Shown in pieces: positions 50,765-60,566 of a DNA stretch of 64,000 nt (position 1 is its first letter; each line of letters begins with the position of its first letter). The stretch covers positions 967,868 through 1,031,867 of the forward strand of contig NZ_JAPDHZ010000002.1 in NCBI RefSeq assembly GCF_029525555.1, read 5' to 3'. The stretch comes from Cohnella ginsengisoli (lineage in GTDB: Bacteria; Bacillota; Bacilli; Paenibacillales; Paenibacillaceae). The notes beneath the pieces were generated by a model. That model did not search any database. It saw only the letters and a list, made by a program, of their open reading frames with translations, and was not told the DNA's origin. Position numbers and translations under genes: made by a program.

Positions 50765-52547
50765 CTAACCGTTCACCTCTTTGAGGGAGGAGAAGAAGAC
50801 GGGCTGTGTCCGCGACCAAGCTGCGTCTTCTTCTTTTCCATACCTCTCAATTCTTAATTTTATTGCATCTTTTTTGTACCAATCGTTCACTTCAGCTGTA
50901 ATTTGATCGCCGCCAAGCTTCTTCCATTCAGCGATGAATTTGTCATATTCGCTAACCGGTGCACCCAGTATGATTTTGGTCCAGACTTCGGCTTGCTTAG
51001 CCTGCAGGACGCTGAGCTTATCTCCCATCGTAGGCGTCGGCGCGCCGTAAAATTCATCGAAGTAAAATCTGTCTTTTTTTGTAAGCCTCATACATCTGGG
51101 CCATCGTTCCGCCTTCACCGGCGACGAGGTACTGACTCCAACTCGCCCCGTCGATCTGACCTTCCTTGTATTTCTTTGCCGCTTCGTATCTCGCGTTGCG
51201 GTCTACGTCTTTCCCGAGGAGCGAAACATCCCCGGTTTGCAAAGCCCGCGGAATAAGATCGCCCGAGACCACGTTACTATCCTGGGAGAAGACGACGATC
51301 GGGTTGATTGCATAGAAGAAGTGTCCTGTGTCTTTCTTGGCTTTCCCGAATACGAGCAAGCCGTTTTCTTCTGTCGGATGAAGGACATAATCGATCCATT
51401 CGTTCAACAGTTTGATGACCGCTTCCGGATTTTTGGCATTTTTATTGATTACGTAATACTGCGGAACAGCCGCTGTCGTCGGGCTTAAAGCCGGCTGGTC
51501 GTCCACCGAAACAATCGGATAAGGAGCCCAATCCTGTACGACCTTACCGTCTTTAACCGCGCTTGTAGCCAGAGGGAAGCTGTTCCAGAACCAACCGTAC
51601 ATGAGCCCGACACGGTCGCCCGCCATTAATTCCAATGCTTTCGAATCGTCTTTCACGCCGAACTCCGGATCGATTTGCCCGGCTTTGAACAAGTCTTGCA
51701 ATTGTTGCAACGCTACCTTCATCCGCGGATCTAGGCTGCCAAATTGCAAATTGCCCGCTGCATCCTTGACCCACATATCCGGATATAAATGATACCCGCT
51801 GAAAAATCCCGAAAGATTCAATGTCTTGGACAAGGAAAGTCCGAAAGCTTTGCCTTTGCCTCCGGTATCCCGTTTGGCGAACGCTTCGGATATTTTAAGA
51901 ACATCGTTCATCGTTTTGGGCTCCGGCAAGTTCATTTCCTTCAGCCAGTCTCTCCGAACCCAAACATAACTCGTCCGGTTATAGGGACTGTTCGTTTCCG
52001 GAATCGCCATCAGTTTTCCGCCGAACGTTGCCGTCTTCATTTGCCGCCCGCCGTCTTTAGTAAACTCGCTTTTCGTATCCGCAGAAGCGTACTTGTCCCA
52101 CACTTCCGTCAAATCCATGATCATGTCGTTATCAATAAGTTGCTGTAAATCGTTTGCCCCCGCCAGGAAAAAATCGGGCAAATCGTTGGAAGCGATGGCG
52201 ATCTTCAACTTGTTGCTATAATCGTTTGTGACCGTCCATTTGTTTTTGATCTCGATGCCCAATTTTTCTTTGTAATAATCGTAAATGGCATTGTGGTCGA
52301 TATTCTCGCCTTCATCGAAATATTGATCGGAAGGGATCGTGCGAATCGTGGATAGTTGAATCGGAGGATCGTATTTGGTTCCGCTTTCAGCGGTTGGGGC
52401 TGCCGAACCTTCCCCTGCATTGGTTGATTGTTCTGATGCTTTGGCGGATTCGGCCGTATCTTCATTCCGATTGCTGCACGCTGCGACTAATACAAGTATC
52501 AATGCCAGACAAACCGACAACAGTCTTCGCGCTACTTGCCGCTTCAT
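50765..52547 (-). CDS. Oligosaccharide ABC transporter binding lipoprotein (LplA type), one-base frameshift
   Basis: About 593 residues after removing one base from the T run 51074-51080 (restored MYEAYKKDRFYFDEFYGAP). Lipobox LVLVAACSNRN, then an acidic Ser/Ala-rich linker. Long LplA-like body: NDLPDFFLAGANDLQQLID, PYNRTSYVWVRRDWLKEMNLPEPKTMNDVL, ends VFFSSLKEVNG. Start ATG 52547 rather than the TTG two codons earlier. Together with LplB and YtcP types it imports oligosaccharides released by the secreted enzyme. Confidence 0.88.
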
Positions 52548-52732
52548 ATTCAATCCCCCCCGTTTGTGAGTTCAACTGCAAGCGTACCTTAACTGTCATA
52601 ACATTTTTCGTTCCTTCTTAACGTCCTCCTGTCTCCTTCATTGTATAAACTTGAGTCGTAGGCCAACTAGATTCAACTTCGTACTTTTCGTTACATCCGT
52701 CTACAATATGCAATCCGTGCGAAGAATTGTTT

Positions 52733-54382
52733 TTACATGTCCCGAAACTCCTGGGGCGTTACACCCATGTTTGTTTTAAAGAATCGTATAAACGACAATC
52801 GCGAATCATAGCCGACCATACTTGAAATCTCATAAATTTTTAACACGGAATGCTTCAGAAGATCTTTAGCCTTCTCAAGCCGAATCATGTTGATATATTC
52901 CGACAGACCATAGCCAGTTGATTGTTTGTATATTCTCGACATGTAAGCCGGATTAAGATGCACGTGTCTCCCGATTCTGGTAAGAGACAGATCTTCAGAA
53001 AGATGCTTCTCGATGAAATCGTTTATTTCCGACACGACATCAAGCTCATTTCGAACGTCGGATTCGGTATGATGCTCGAACATCAGCTCGGAAAGCTTTG
53101 AATAATAAGAGACAATATCGTCCCAGGAACTATTGGGATCGGCATGTGACAATTTATCCAGAACGATCGACGCGACGATTTCCCGGTTTGGCGGGTAATG
53201 GTTTAAATAAGCTAAAAAGATCGCCGCAAGCCCATGAAACATCTCAAGTTTTAAAAAGCCGGAACGCTGTTCTTCTTTCACGCCTTCCACTATTTCCTGG
53301 AACACTCTTTCGAAGTCTTGCCGTGCCCCGGTTTCCAGATAGTGGCCGAGCAAAGACATTTTTTTCATCTTCTGGCTTTGCAACCTTGATTTCGTCGAAT
53401 CGACGGACATTCGTGAAGGATCGGGTACAAACCGATCTGTCAGGATGACCCCTCTTCCCGTTCCCCATTCGCTCAAAAACAATGTGCGTAAAGCGTCATA
53501 AGCAGTCGATATTTTATCCCAACGGACAGGCGTATGTCCTAACAGAAAGGAAACCGGTATTTTGAGCAAATCGCCGACGATTTTCCGGATGGATTCCAAT
53601 GTGCCATATACGAAGCTCCATAATTTTTCCCAAACCTCTGATTCCTTCGGCATCTCTTCTTTCGGCTGAATCAGCCATACGACATTTGACTCGTCCGCGG
53701 CGAACGAAACAAGTTGCGCCGAAACCCGAAGATGCTCCTCGGCAATGTTTTGCAGGGCATAGAGCAACAAACGACGCTCGGAGACCTGCGATTTACCCTC
53801 CCAGGAATCAACCCGGCCGATCAACAATAACATGGGGAGATCCGCTGCGAGTTCAATTTCCATTTCTTCAAATGAATCGCGGAGTCTGGCGGCATTGTGC
53901 ACGACTTCATCTTGCAAATGCATGCGAAAAAATTGCTGCCGCAACACAGGCACCGCTTGTTTCTTCTGGAGATTCGCCTGGTGCAGCCGTTTGCGCGCTT
54001 CATATTCGTCATTTAGCTCAGCGACCGCTTTACGAACAGCATTTACAATGTTGACGTCCGGTTCCGTTTTCAAAATATAGTCGAATCCCCCGCCAGAAAT
54101 TGCACCTTTGACATAGTTAAAATCGTCGAAGCTGGATAGAAAAATGACTTTGCAATCCGGCCAGTACAACCGAATTTCACGCAACAGTTCAATGCCCTCC
54201 ATCCCCGGCATTTTGATATCCGATAAAACGATGTCGATTTTTACCTCACGCAAAATATCGATGGCTTCGCAAGCTGAATACGCTTCATACAGTTCAAGCT
54301 CCAAGTCGCGCTGTTTGCCGAATAAGCTCATTAGACCGTCAACAATGACGGTAAGATCATCGACGATGAGCATCCGATACAT
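52733..54382 (-). CDS. YesN/AraC-family response regulator
   Basis: 549 residues from ATG 54382, chosen over a longer frame because GGAGGG lies just before it. Receiver domain at 1-120 (YRMLIVDDLTVIVDGL, phospho-Asp in DIVLSDIKMPGMEG, SSFDDFNYVKGAI). A long middle region of about 300 residues is typical of YesN relatives. The C-terminal AraC HTH pair begins INDFIEKHLSEDLSLTRIGRHVHLNPAYMSRIYK and ends FIRFFKTNMGVTPQEFRDM. Partner of the kinase two bases upstream; expected to activate the transporter operon. A 185-base gap separates it from the binding-protein gene. Confidence 0.92.
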   Translation of the reverse strand: MYRMLIVDDLTVIVDGLMSLFGKQRDLELELYEAYSACEAIDILREVKIDIVLSDIKMPGMEGIELLREIRLYWPDCKVIFLSSFDDFNYVKGAISGGGFDYILKTEPDVNIVNAVRKAVAELNDEYEARKRLHQANLQKKQAVPVLRQQFFRMHLQDEVVHNAARLRDSFEEMEIELAADLPMLLLIGRVDSWEGKSQVSERRLLLYALQNIAEEHLRVSAQLVSFAADESNVVWLIQPKEEMPKESEVWEKLWSFVYGTLESIRKIVGDLLKIPVSFLLGHTPVRWDKISTAYDALRTLFLSEWGTGRGVILTDRFVPDPSRMSVDSTKSRLQSQKMKKMSLLGHYLETGARQDFERVFQEIVEGVKEEQRSGFLKLEMFHGLAAIFLAYLNHYPPNREIVASIVLDKLSHADPNSSWDDIVSYYSKLSELMFEHHTESDVRNELDVVSEINDFIEKHLSEDLSLTRIGRHVHLNPAYMSRIYKQSTGYGLSEYINMIRLEKAKDLLKHSVLKIYEISSMVGYDSRLSFIRFFKTNMGVTPQEFRDM

Positions 54383-54384
54383 GT

Positions 54385-56145
54385 CTAGCCCTCCATTATT
54401 TTGTTTTCCAATTTCAGACGCATCGTAACGCACATTCCGCCAAGCTGAGATCTGCCGAGTATAATGCCGCTGCCGGCACCGAACATAATCCCGATCCGCC
54501 GGTGAACGTTAATTAGACCCGTCGTTTCCTCCACCCCAGTGTCGGATGCCTCCAGAATCGCAGTTAATTCCGAAAGCTGCCTATCGGTCAAGTTGTCCCC
54601 GTTGTCCTCTACCGTTACGAATAAAAATCCGTCGTTTACGGTCGTATGCACCCAGAGCTCTCCTTGCCGAACGCGGGGTCCCAGCGCGTATTTATAAGCA
54701 TTTTCAATAATGGGCTGAACAATCAAACGAGGTACTTGCAGTTGGCCGAACTGTTCTGCAAGCGTCTCAAATTCTACGTCGATGCGGGCACCGTAACATA
54801 GCGACTGGATCTCCACATAAGTTTTTGCGTGATCCATTTCTTCCGCGAGCGATATTCTGTCCTCAGCATTTCGTGTAATAAAGCGGAAGTAATCGCCCAG
54901 AAACAATACAAATTGATATGCCCGTTCGTTAGCTTCAGCCAGGATTAGACGGTTCAAACTGAAAAAGCAATTGTACAAAAAATGGGGACTGATTTGCGAT
55001 TGCAGCCGCCGCAGCTCGGATCGCTGGTTTCGGATTTCTTTCTCGTACACTTCATGTATGAGCACGTCTAGCCTGGATACCATGTTGTTGAAACGATGAT
55101 ACAAATAGGCAAATTCATCTCTCTTTGCGACCTCTTCAATAGGCGATAAATTGCCGTTCTCGACCCGGCGGAATGCCACAACAAGCTTGCGCAGCGGAGT
55201 GTGAATAATCCGATATAACGAATACGCGAACAATACGATCATGACGACGGAAACAGCCAGCAGCAGCCAAGTCCATTTCTCGTAACTGTGCAGTGAACCA
55301 AGGATTCGTTCTTGGGGAACGTAAACAATGAGCATGATAGAAAGCGATGGCGACTTTTTATAGGAAATGATGTAATTTTTCTTGTCCAGTCTCTGCTTTG
55401 TAATCCCTGAGAGTTGCCCTTCTTTCTGTTGAAGGAATGCTAACTCTTTCATTTGTTTCAAAATACCGCTTTCTCGCTCATTCGAAATCATCCAGCCTTC
55501 AATCGGATTCACCAGAACGGAGTTGCCCTGCTCCGGGCTTACGACGTTTAACAAACCGTCACGCAGCGATTGCGTTGAAAGCTCTACCGCAATGACAAAA
55601 ACGGGCATCCGACGAAAATCGGTGCTTGCCGGATAGCGCAAGCTCATGAACAGTCTGCCGCCGGATTCGATCAACCGGTTTGAATCCAAATTATTCTTGA
55701 GCGCTTCGTACTCTCCAGGCTGGATGAAGGATTGAATGTCATCCGAAGTAAGCGTCCGATTCAGTAGGGGTAGAAACACTTTCGCTTCAGCGATATACGG
55801 GCTTGACGCCTTAAGCATATGCAGTCGCTTCTGCACGGCAAGCACCTTTTCCGTTCGGCTGATATAATCGGTGCGTTCCTCCGAAATACCGAGCTCTTTC
55901 AAGTCATTGTCGATTACAAACTCGAGAGTAAGTTGATTTATCCTTTTTACTTCAGTTTCCAGCGACTGCATAAAAAATTCGTCTCTGCTTATGACCGATT
56001 TTGTAATTTCCTCTTTAATGCTAATACTCCCTTTTTGGCCTAGGATAAGGGACATAATCGAAAATGGCATGAATATGATCAACAACACCAGAACCAACTT
56101 TGTAAAAATCGACATACCGATCCGTCGAATCGCTATCTTCGTCAC
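54385..56145 (-). CDS. YesM-family sensor histidine kinase
   Basis: 586 residues from GTG 56145; an in-frame ATG ten codons later is an alternative. First membrane segment at about 15-38, extracellular sensor to about 285, second segment at 290-312, HAMP, then the His box LQSQISPHFLYNCFFSLN and the ATPase region (VQPIIENAYKYAL, TVEDNGDNLTDRQ). DNGDN replaces the common DNGIGM, a mild departure in the G1 box. Followed at once by the regulator gene. A cre-like site and a good promoter lie upstream. Confidence 0.9.
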   Translation of the reverse strand: MTKIAIRRIGMSIFTKLVLVLLIIFMPFSIMSLILGQKGSISIKEEITKSVISRDEFFMQSLETEVKRINQLTLEFVIDNDLKELGISEERTDYISRTEKVLAVQKRLHMLKASSPYIAEAKVFLPLLNRTLTSDDIQSFIQPGEYEALKNNLDSNRLIESGGRLFMSLRYPASTDFRRMPVFVIAVELSTQSLRDGLLNVVSPEQGNSVLVNPIEGWMISNERESGILKQMKELAFLQQKEGQLSGITKQRLDKKNYIISYKKSPSLSIMLIVYVPQERILGSLHSYEKWTWLLLAVSVVMIVLFAYSLYRIIHTPLRKLVVAFRRVENGNLSPIEEVAKRDEFAYLYHRFNNMVSRLDVLIHEVYEKEIRNQRSELRRLQSQISPHFLYNCFFSLNRLILAEANERAYQFVLFLGDYFRFITRNAEDRISLAEEMDHAKTYVEIQSLCYGARIDVEFETLAEQFGQLQVPRLIVQPIIENAYKYALGPRVRQGELWVHTTVNDGFLFVTVEDNGDNLTDRQLSELTAILEASDTGVEETTGLINVHRRIGIMFGAGSGIILGRSQLGGMCVTMRLKLENKIMEG

Positions 56146-56157
56146 GCCCCTCTTTTA

Positions 56158-56171
56158 TGCAACCGCTTCCA
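56158..56171 (-). promoter_or_regulatory. Candidate cre site (CcpA operator)
   Basis: Minus strand TGGAAGCGGTTGCA matches TGNAANCGNWWNCA at every defined position. It lies just downstream of the predicted transcription start and just upstream of the kinase ribosome site, a position where CcpA blocks elongation in Bacillus (known). It would tie the whole island to catabolite repression. Confidence 0.6.
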
Positions 56172-56183
56172 ATTAATTTAATC

Positions 56184-56212
56184 ATTATATGAGTCGAACT
56201 CTTTCGCTTCAA
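56184..56212 (-). promoter_or_regulatory. Predicted sigma-A promoter of the kinase-regulator operon
   Basis: Minus strand TTGAAG (56212-56207), 17 bases, perfect TATAAT (56189-56184). Start expected near 56177, about 30 bases before the GTG. Confidence 0.7.
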
Positions 56213-56264
56213 GTTACATTTTCAGTGATTTTGTTCCGTTTGTTTACTAGTTTCTCAAAGTTGC

Positions 56265-56293
56265 TTGATTTCTACGCTAGTCACAGGTAGAAT
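56265..56293 (+). promoter_or_regulatory. Predicted promoter of the SGNH hydrolase gene
   Basis: TTGATT (56265-56270), 17 bases, TAGAAT (56288-56293), about 60 bases before the start and back-to-back with the kinase promoter. Confidence 0.5.
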
Positions 56294-56357
56294 TGCGAAC
56301 AAAATGCTGAACGTCAAACAAAAGAGAATGCATGCCTAGAATGAGAACAAAGGAGAC

Positions 56358-57800
56358 ATGAACATATGGCATCCGGTGGCATCATGGACGCTTGCTGGAA
56401 CCTTCCTTTTTTTACAGCGCTATGCTTGCAATCTGACGACATCCGCCTTTCCGGTACTTACGGCAAACCGCAGGGGTAACCGGACGTCAGAGCGCGAAAT
56501 TCTGCTGTTCGGCGACAGCCACAGCTGGGGACAGGGCAGTCCCGATTTTGACGGACTCCATGTTTATTCGCCTCATATGGCTGTTCCGTACAATAAAGGC
56601 TACTATGCCCGTCTGTGCCGCCACGTCGAGCAAAAGTTGGAGTGGGCTTGCTCCTCCGTTTTACCTCTTTCTGCCGGAGCTTCTATAAAGGGGAGTTATT
56701 TTGTTAGTCGATTCGAGATCAAAGCCCCAATTCAATCGCCGGGCTTCTACTCGCCTGAGGTAAAGCATGACAAAGCGGTGGAGCATCTCGGATATTTGGC
56801 CGAAGAAGGAAAGTTCGGACATTCGGTTATAGTTCTAGGCCGGTTGTCCGGCGGAGTTGCCTCCGAGCCCAACTGCAGCATCACGATGGACACGCATGCC
56901 CGGAAGGTTTTTATCTCGATCTCAGCCGGACCGCACGGGGCCAAGCTAGAATTCAAGCTAAATACATCGGATTATTATGTAAAGCCCCCCGTCCTATCCG
57001 AAAGTCTACCGGGTTTCCGCGGGGCACTTTGTTGATACCATGCAACCCGACGTGGAAATCGTTCATCCCGGTACTGTAGTCATCGACACCTATGCGGAAA
57101 CAATCTGCGAATATGTTTACTGCATTGACTACGGCACAAAGCAAAAGGGCATCATTTCGCTTCGGCTTGCTGGCGCACATACCGCGGCTGTTGCAACCGA
57201 GCTCGAAGATCTTATGTTTGAAGGTCCCTCTGTGTGGATGCGAGGGATGGTGTTTGAGGGTAACAGAATTCGCAACTTTGCGATGGGTGGGCATACGACA
57301 GGTCAATGGCTCGGCGATGGAAGTTTGAGCTTTCATAACGAATCGTATCCTCATCTGAACGAACTGCTGGACTATGTTCCATTTACGCCAACGCTCGCCA
57401 TCATTCAGGCTCCTATCGTAAACGAATATTTGCGTCAAACGGAGTTAACTGTCTTTCTAGATCAACTTACACGCCTGATCGAAAAATTGAACGGTCATTT
57501 AAATCCGGACAATGACCGCAAAATGGACGCCCTGATTTTTTCAACGCCTGGCGATCAAAACATATTGTATAGGGGGGGCTCAATCCCAACCTATTTCTTA
57601 TGAATCCTACTATGAAGCGATCCATCGCTACTGTTTGAAATTCGGCTATGGCTATATCGATTTTCAACGTTATTTTGCGGATGCCGTCGCTGCCGGTATC
57701 GATCATGATCTGCTTTACGACGATGCCATGCATCCCAGTCCATTTGTCAACGAATTCATAGCCAAAGGATTGATTAATGCCTTTGATATGCTTTGGTAAT
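56358..57800 (+). CDS. SGNH/GDSL-type hydrolase (probable carbohydrate esterase), two or three frameshifts
   Basis: About 475 residues after repair. Block I is ILLFGDSHSWGQGS (catalytic Ser). Block V is DDAMHPSPFVNEFI (D-x-x-H form, catalytic Asp and His), which lies in the last of three frames. One base too many at 56985-56990 (restored VKPPSYPKVYRVSAGHFVD) and at 57572-57578 (restored YRGAQSQPISYESYYEAIHRY) rejoins them. A third at 56473-56476 would let translation begin at the ATG reading MASGGIMDA instead of MNIWHPVAS. Probably removes acyl groups from the oligosaccharide handled by the island; no clear signal peptide, so perhaps intracellular. Confidence 0.75.
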
Positions 57801-57811
57801 AAACATTCGGT

Positions 57812-58171
57812 CATCAACCATTACTTCTTGAGCAGCACATCGCCAAGTTCGGCAAGGCCCAGCATGCCGTGGCAACCGACCGGGGTTTCGCGAGCGCCGC
57901 TAATCAGAAAGCAGCCGAAACCTTTGGCATCGCTCGCGTCAGCATGCCCACTCGCGGTAAGAAAAGCAAGAAAAGAACCGAACACGAGAAGCAGCACTGG
58001 TTTTAGAATCTGCAGCGTTATCGCGCGGCGGGCGAAGCGAAAATCAGTTTGCTTAAACGCAAGTACGGCCTTGGTCGAAGCCGGTACAGGGGCCTTACCG
58101 GCTCCAAAACATGGGTCGGCTTCGGAATTTGGGTCCATAACCTCAGAAAAGCTGTCCAAGTGACCAAATAA
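57812..58171 (+). pseudogene. C-terminal remnant of an ISNCY-type DDE transposase
   Basis: One plus-strand frame encodes, with a single internal TAG, an ISNCY-like transposase end: HAVATDRGFASAANQKAAE, then TRGKKSKKRTEHEKQHWF, the TAG, and LQRYRAAGEAKISLLKRKYGLG, ending GSKTWVGFGIWVHNLRKAV. The DRGF and E-A-K-I-S-L-L-K blocks hold the last catalytic Asp and Glu of that family. The first two-thirds of the gene and any terminal inverted repeats are missing. It abuts the SGNH gene and marks the right edge of the island. Confidence 0.75.
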
Positions 58172-58351
58172 TCAGGAAGACGTTTGCCGCCGACTTCCTT
58201 CAGATTCGAACTCTTGGTCGACACCCTTGTCTTAAGCTAATGACTACTGCTCCCTTCGCCATTCGGGACTTTCCCCTATAAATACGCCCATACTGGGCGC
58301 ACAACAAAATCGCGATCGGCATCGCAGCCGTCGCGATCGTATTAAACGAAC
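58172..58351. other. Gap without a recognisable gene
   Basis: 180 bases between the transposase remnant and the ubiB-type gene. I see no conserved frame and no clear insertion-sequence end. It contains the 3' flank of the UbiB gene, in which no T-rich hairpin was found. Confidence 0.4.
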
Positions 58352-60025
58352 CTAAAATCTCCCGGAACGAATAATAGCGTAGATGAGCCAGCCGAACATG
58401 AGCGCGGCGATGACGAATCCCGTCTCGATGATGGGGAATCGCCAGATCGTCGTCTCCGCATGTCCGAGCGCGGCGCCGATGATGAGCCCCGCCATGATGA
58501 TGCTGAGGGCCAGCAGCACGATGCTGAACGACAGTCGGTTGCTGATCCGGTTGAGCTTGCGCGTCATCGCGTCAAGGTTCCCGATCTCGACCTCCGCGCG
58601 GACGCGGCCCTTGTGGACGAGCGACGACCATTGCCGTAGCCCCGCCGGCACGTCGCGGATAAGCTCCACGAACTCGGGCGCTTCTTCGATCCACGCCTTG
58701 GCGATCCGCGCGGGATTCAGCTGCTCGCGCAGCAGCTTCTTGCCGAACGGCTCGGCCACGTCGAAGATGCTGAAGCCGGGTTCGAGCGCGGACACGACGC
58801 CTTCCATCGTGAGCAGCGACTTGCCGAGCAGCGTGAGCTCGGTCGGTACGCGTATCTGATGCCTGAACGCGACCGCGAACAGGTCCTGCACGGCCTCGCC
58901 CATCGAGATTTGATTGAACGGGACTTTGTAATATTTCTCCCTCATCTCGTCGATGTCGGCGTAGAGACGCTCCTCGTCCGCGGACTCGGGGATGACGCCC
59001 ATATTGCCGATCGCCCGGACCACGCCTTTCGTGCTCTGGTTTTTGAGCGCGATCACGAAGGCGGCGAAGTTGCGCTTGGCGGTCGGGGTCAGCCGTCCGA
59101 CCATGCCGAAGTCGAGCAGCGCGAGCCGCCCGCCCGGGAGCGCGAGCACATTGCCCGGATGCGGATCGCCGTGAAAAAAGCCTTCCACGAGCGCTTGCTC
59201 GAAGATCGTCTCCGCATAGCGTTCGGCGAGCAGACGCCGGGGCATTCCCGCAGCGTCCAGCTGCGCCCGGTCGGACAGCTTGATCCCTTCTATGTAATCC
59301 ATGGTCAGGACGCGCTTCGAGCAGAAGTCCCAATGAATATTCGGCACTTCGACATGCGCCCACCGCTCGCTCATCCGGGCGAACCGCTCGCCGTTGCGGG
59401 CTTCCGCGCCGTAGTCCAGCTCGGTCCGCAGCGCCCTCGCCAGCTCCTCGACCATATCCCTTAGCCGATACTGTCTCGCCCAATCGAGACGATGCTCGGC
59501 GAGCCGGGTCAGATCCGCCAGGATCTCGAGGTCCGTCTCCATTTGCGCCGCGATGCCCGGCCGCTGTACCTTCACCGCGACCTGCGTCCCATCCGCCAGC
59601 ACCGCGCGGTAGACTTGTCCGATCGACGCGGCCGCGATCGGCGTCTCGTCGAATTCGGCGAACAAGGCACCGACGGGGGCGCCAAGCTCCCGCTCGATAA
59701 TCCTGGCCGCCTCCGCAAAGGCGAAGGGCGGCACTTGGTCCTGCAGCTGCTCGAGCTCCTTCAAAATCGAAACCGGGATCAGATCCGGCCGCGTGCTGGC
59801 GAGCTGCCCGAGCTTCACGAAGGTCGGGCCGAGCTCCTCAAGCGCAAGCCGGAGCCGGGCGCCGATGCTTTTCGCCTTGATATCCTTGCGCTCCGCGACG
59901 CGGAAGATCGCCAGCTTGTCGACGAGTCCGAGCTCGTCGGACACGTAGCCGAATCCGTTGCGCGCGAGCGCCGCCGCGATCGTCCGGTAACGCCGAAGCT
60001 GCCGTAGCCTTTTTCCCGCGCTCAT
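58352..60025 (-). CDS. UbiB/ABC1/AarF-family atypical kinase
   Basis: 557 residues. KxGQ motif in FVKLGQLASTRPDLIP (about 90), Ala-rich loop AAASIGQVYRA replacing the usual Gly loop, Lys in QVAVKVQRPG, catalytic GFFHGDPHPGN and LLDFGMVGRL. Two C-terminal membrane segments (LSFSIVLLALSIIMAGLIIGAALG and FVIAALMFGWLIYAII) as in the UbiB group. These proteins bind ATP and support quinone or lipid metabolism (family knowledge). Cotranscribed with the phasin-like gene 13 bases upstream, a common pairing. Confidence 0.92.
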   Translation of the reverse strand: MSAGKRLRQLRRYRTIAAALARNGFGYVSDELGLVDKLAIFRVAERKDIKAKSIGARLRLALEELGPTFVKLGQLASTRPDLIPVSILKELEQLQDQVPPFAFAEAARIIERELGAPVGALFAEFDETPIAAASIGQVYRAVLADGTQVAVKVQRPGIAAQMETDLEILADLTRLAEHRLDWARQYRLRDMVEELARALRTELDYGAEARNGERFARMSERWAHVEVPNIHWDFCSKRVLTMDYIEGIKLSDRAQLDAAGMPRRLLAERYAETIFEQALVEGFFHGDPHPGNVLALPGGRLALLDFGMVGRLTPTAKRNFAAFVIALKNQSTKGVVRAIGNMGVIPESADEERLYADIDEMREKYYKVPFNQISMGEAVQDLFAVAFRHQIRVPTELTLLGKSLLTMEGVVSALEPGFSIFDVAEPFGKKLLREQLNPARIAKAWIEEAPEFVELIRDVPAGLRQWSSLVHKGRVRAEVEIGNLDAMTRKLNRISNRLSFSIVLLALSIIMAGLIIGAALGHAETTIWRFPIIETGFVIAALMFGWLIYAIIRSGRF

Positions 60026-60038
60026 AAGGGCACCGCGC

Positions 60039-60368
60039 TCACATCTCGGACGGACGCATCTCGGCCTGACGCATCTTCTCTTCGAGCGCTTCGAGCCTCA
60101 GCTGGATCGCCGCCAGCTCCTCGCGCGTGACGAACCGGCCGTCCCCGCGGATGGCGCTCGCCTTTTCCTGGGCCATCGACTCGATCTTGCTCCGTGCCTC
60201 CGCGCCCTTGCGCAGCAGTTCGTCGACCAGCCCCTTGGACTCCTCGCGCCCGACTTCTCCTTTTCGCACCAGCTCGTCGACCGTCTTCTCGATTTGCTCC
60301 TTGCTTGCGACGACGACGCCCAATCCCAGCGAGATCATTTTATCGATCGTGTCCTTCACCCGTCTCAT
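60039..60368 (-). CDS. Phasin-family-like coiled-coil protein
   Basis: About 109 residues from ATG 60368 (MRRVKDTIDKMISLGLGVVVASKEQ), chosen because AAAGGAG lies just before it and relatives begin here; an ATG at 60422 is possible. Pattern VDELVRKGEVGREESKGLVDELLRKGAEARSKIE, then a C-terminal coiled coil (EELAAIQLRLEALEEKMRQ). Such proteins are often called polyhydroxyalkanoate-regulator-like, but the true role in Gram-positives is unknown; coupling to the UbiB gene suggests a shared process. Confidence 0.82.
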   Translation of the reverse strand: MRRVKDTIDKMISLGLGVVVASKEQIEKTVDELVRKGEVGREESKGLVDELLRKGAEARSKIESMAQEKASAIRGDGRFVTREELAAIQLRLEALEEKMRQAEMRPSEM

Positions 60369-60433
60369 CGCTCCTTTTCGTTTGTCATCATTTTCATGAT
60401 GATTCAAAACCTTCTTTTTCATCCCTTTACCCC

Positions 60434-60463
60434 ATTGTATGCGAGCCAGAATCGGAAAATCAA
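60434..60463 (-). promoter_or_regulatory. Predicted promoter of the phasin-ubiB operon
   Basis: Minus strand TTGATT (60463-60458), 18 bases, TACAAT (60439-60434), about 65 bases before ATG 60368. It supports the shorter start. Confidence 0.5.
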
Positions 60464-60566
60464 ACAGCTCGCGCGGACGCCGCTCCAATTCGCACACATC
60501 GTATGGCCGGAGCCGAATATATTAAATGCATACCGGAGCTAAGGCCGAAAAGGGGTGCGAAAAATC

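Noticed and set aside
57821..58159. Minus-strand frame of 112 residues with a possible membrane segment
   Set aside because: It is antisense to a frame with clear transposase motifs, which explains the region better.
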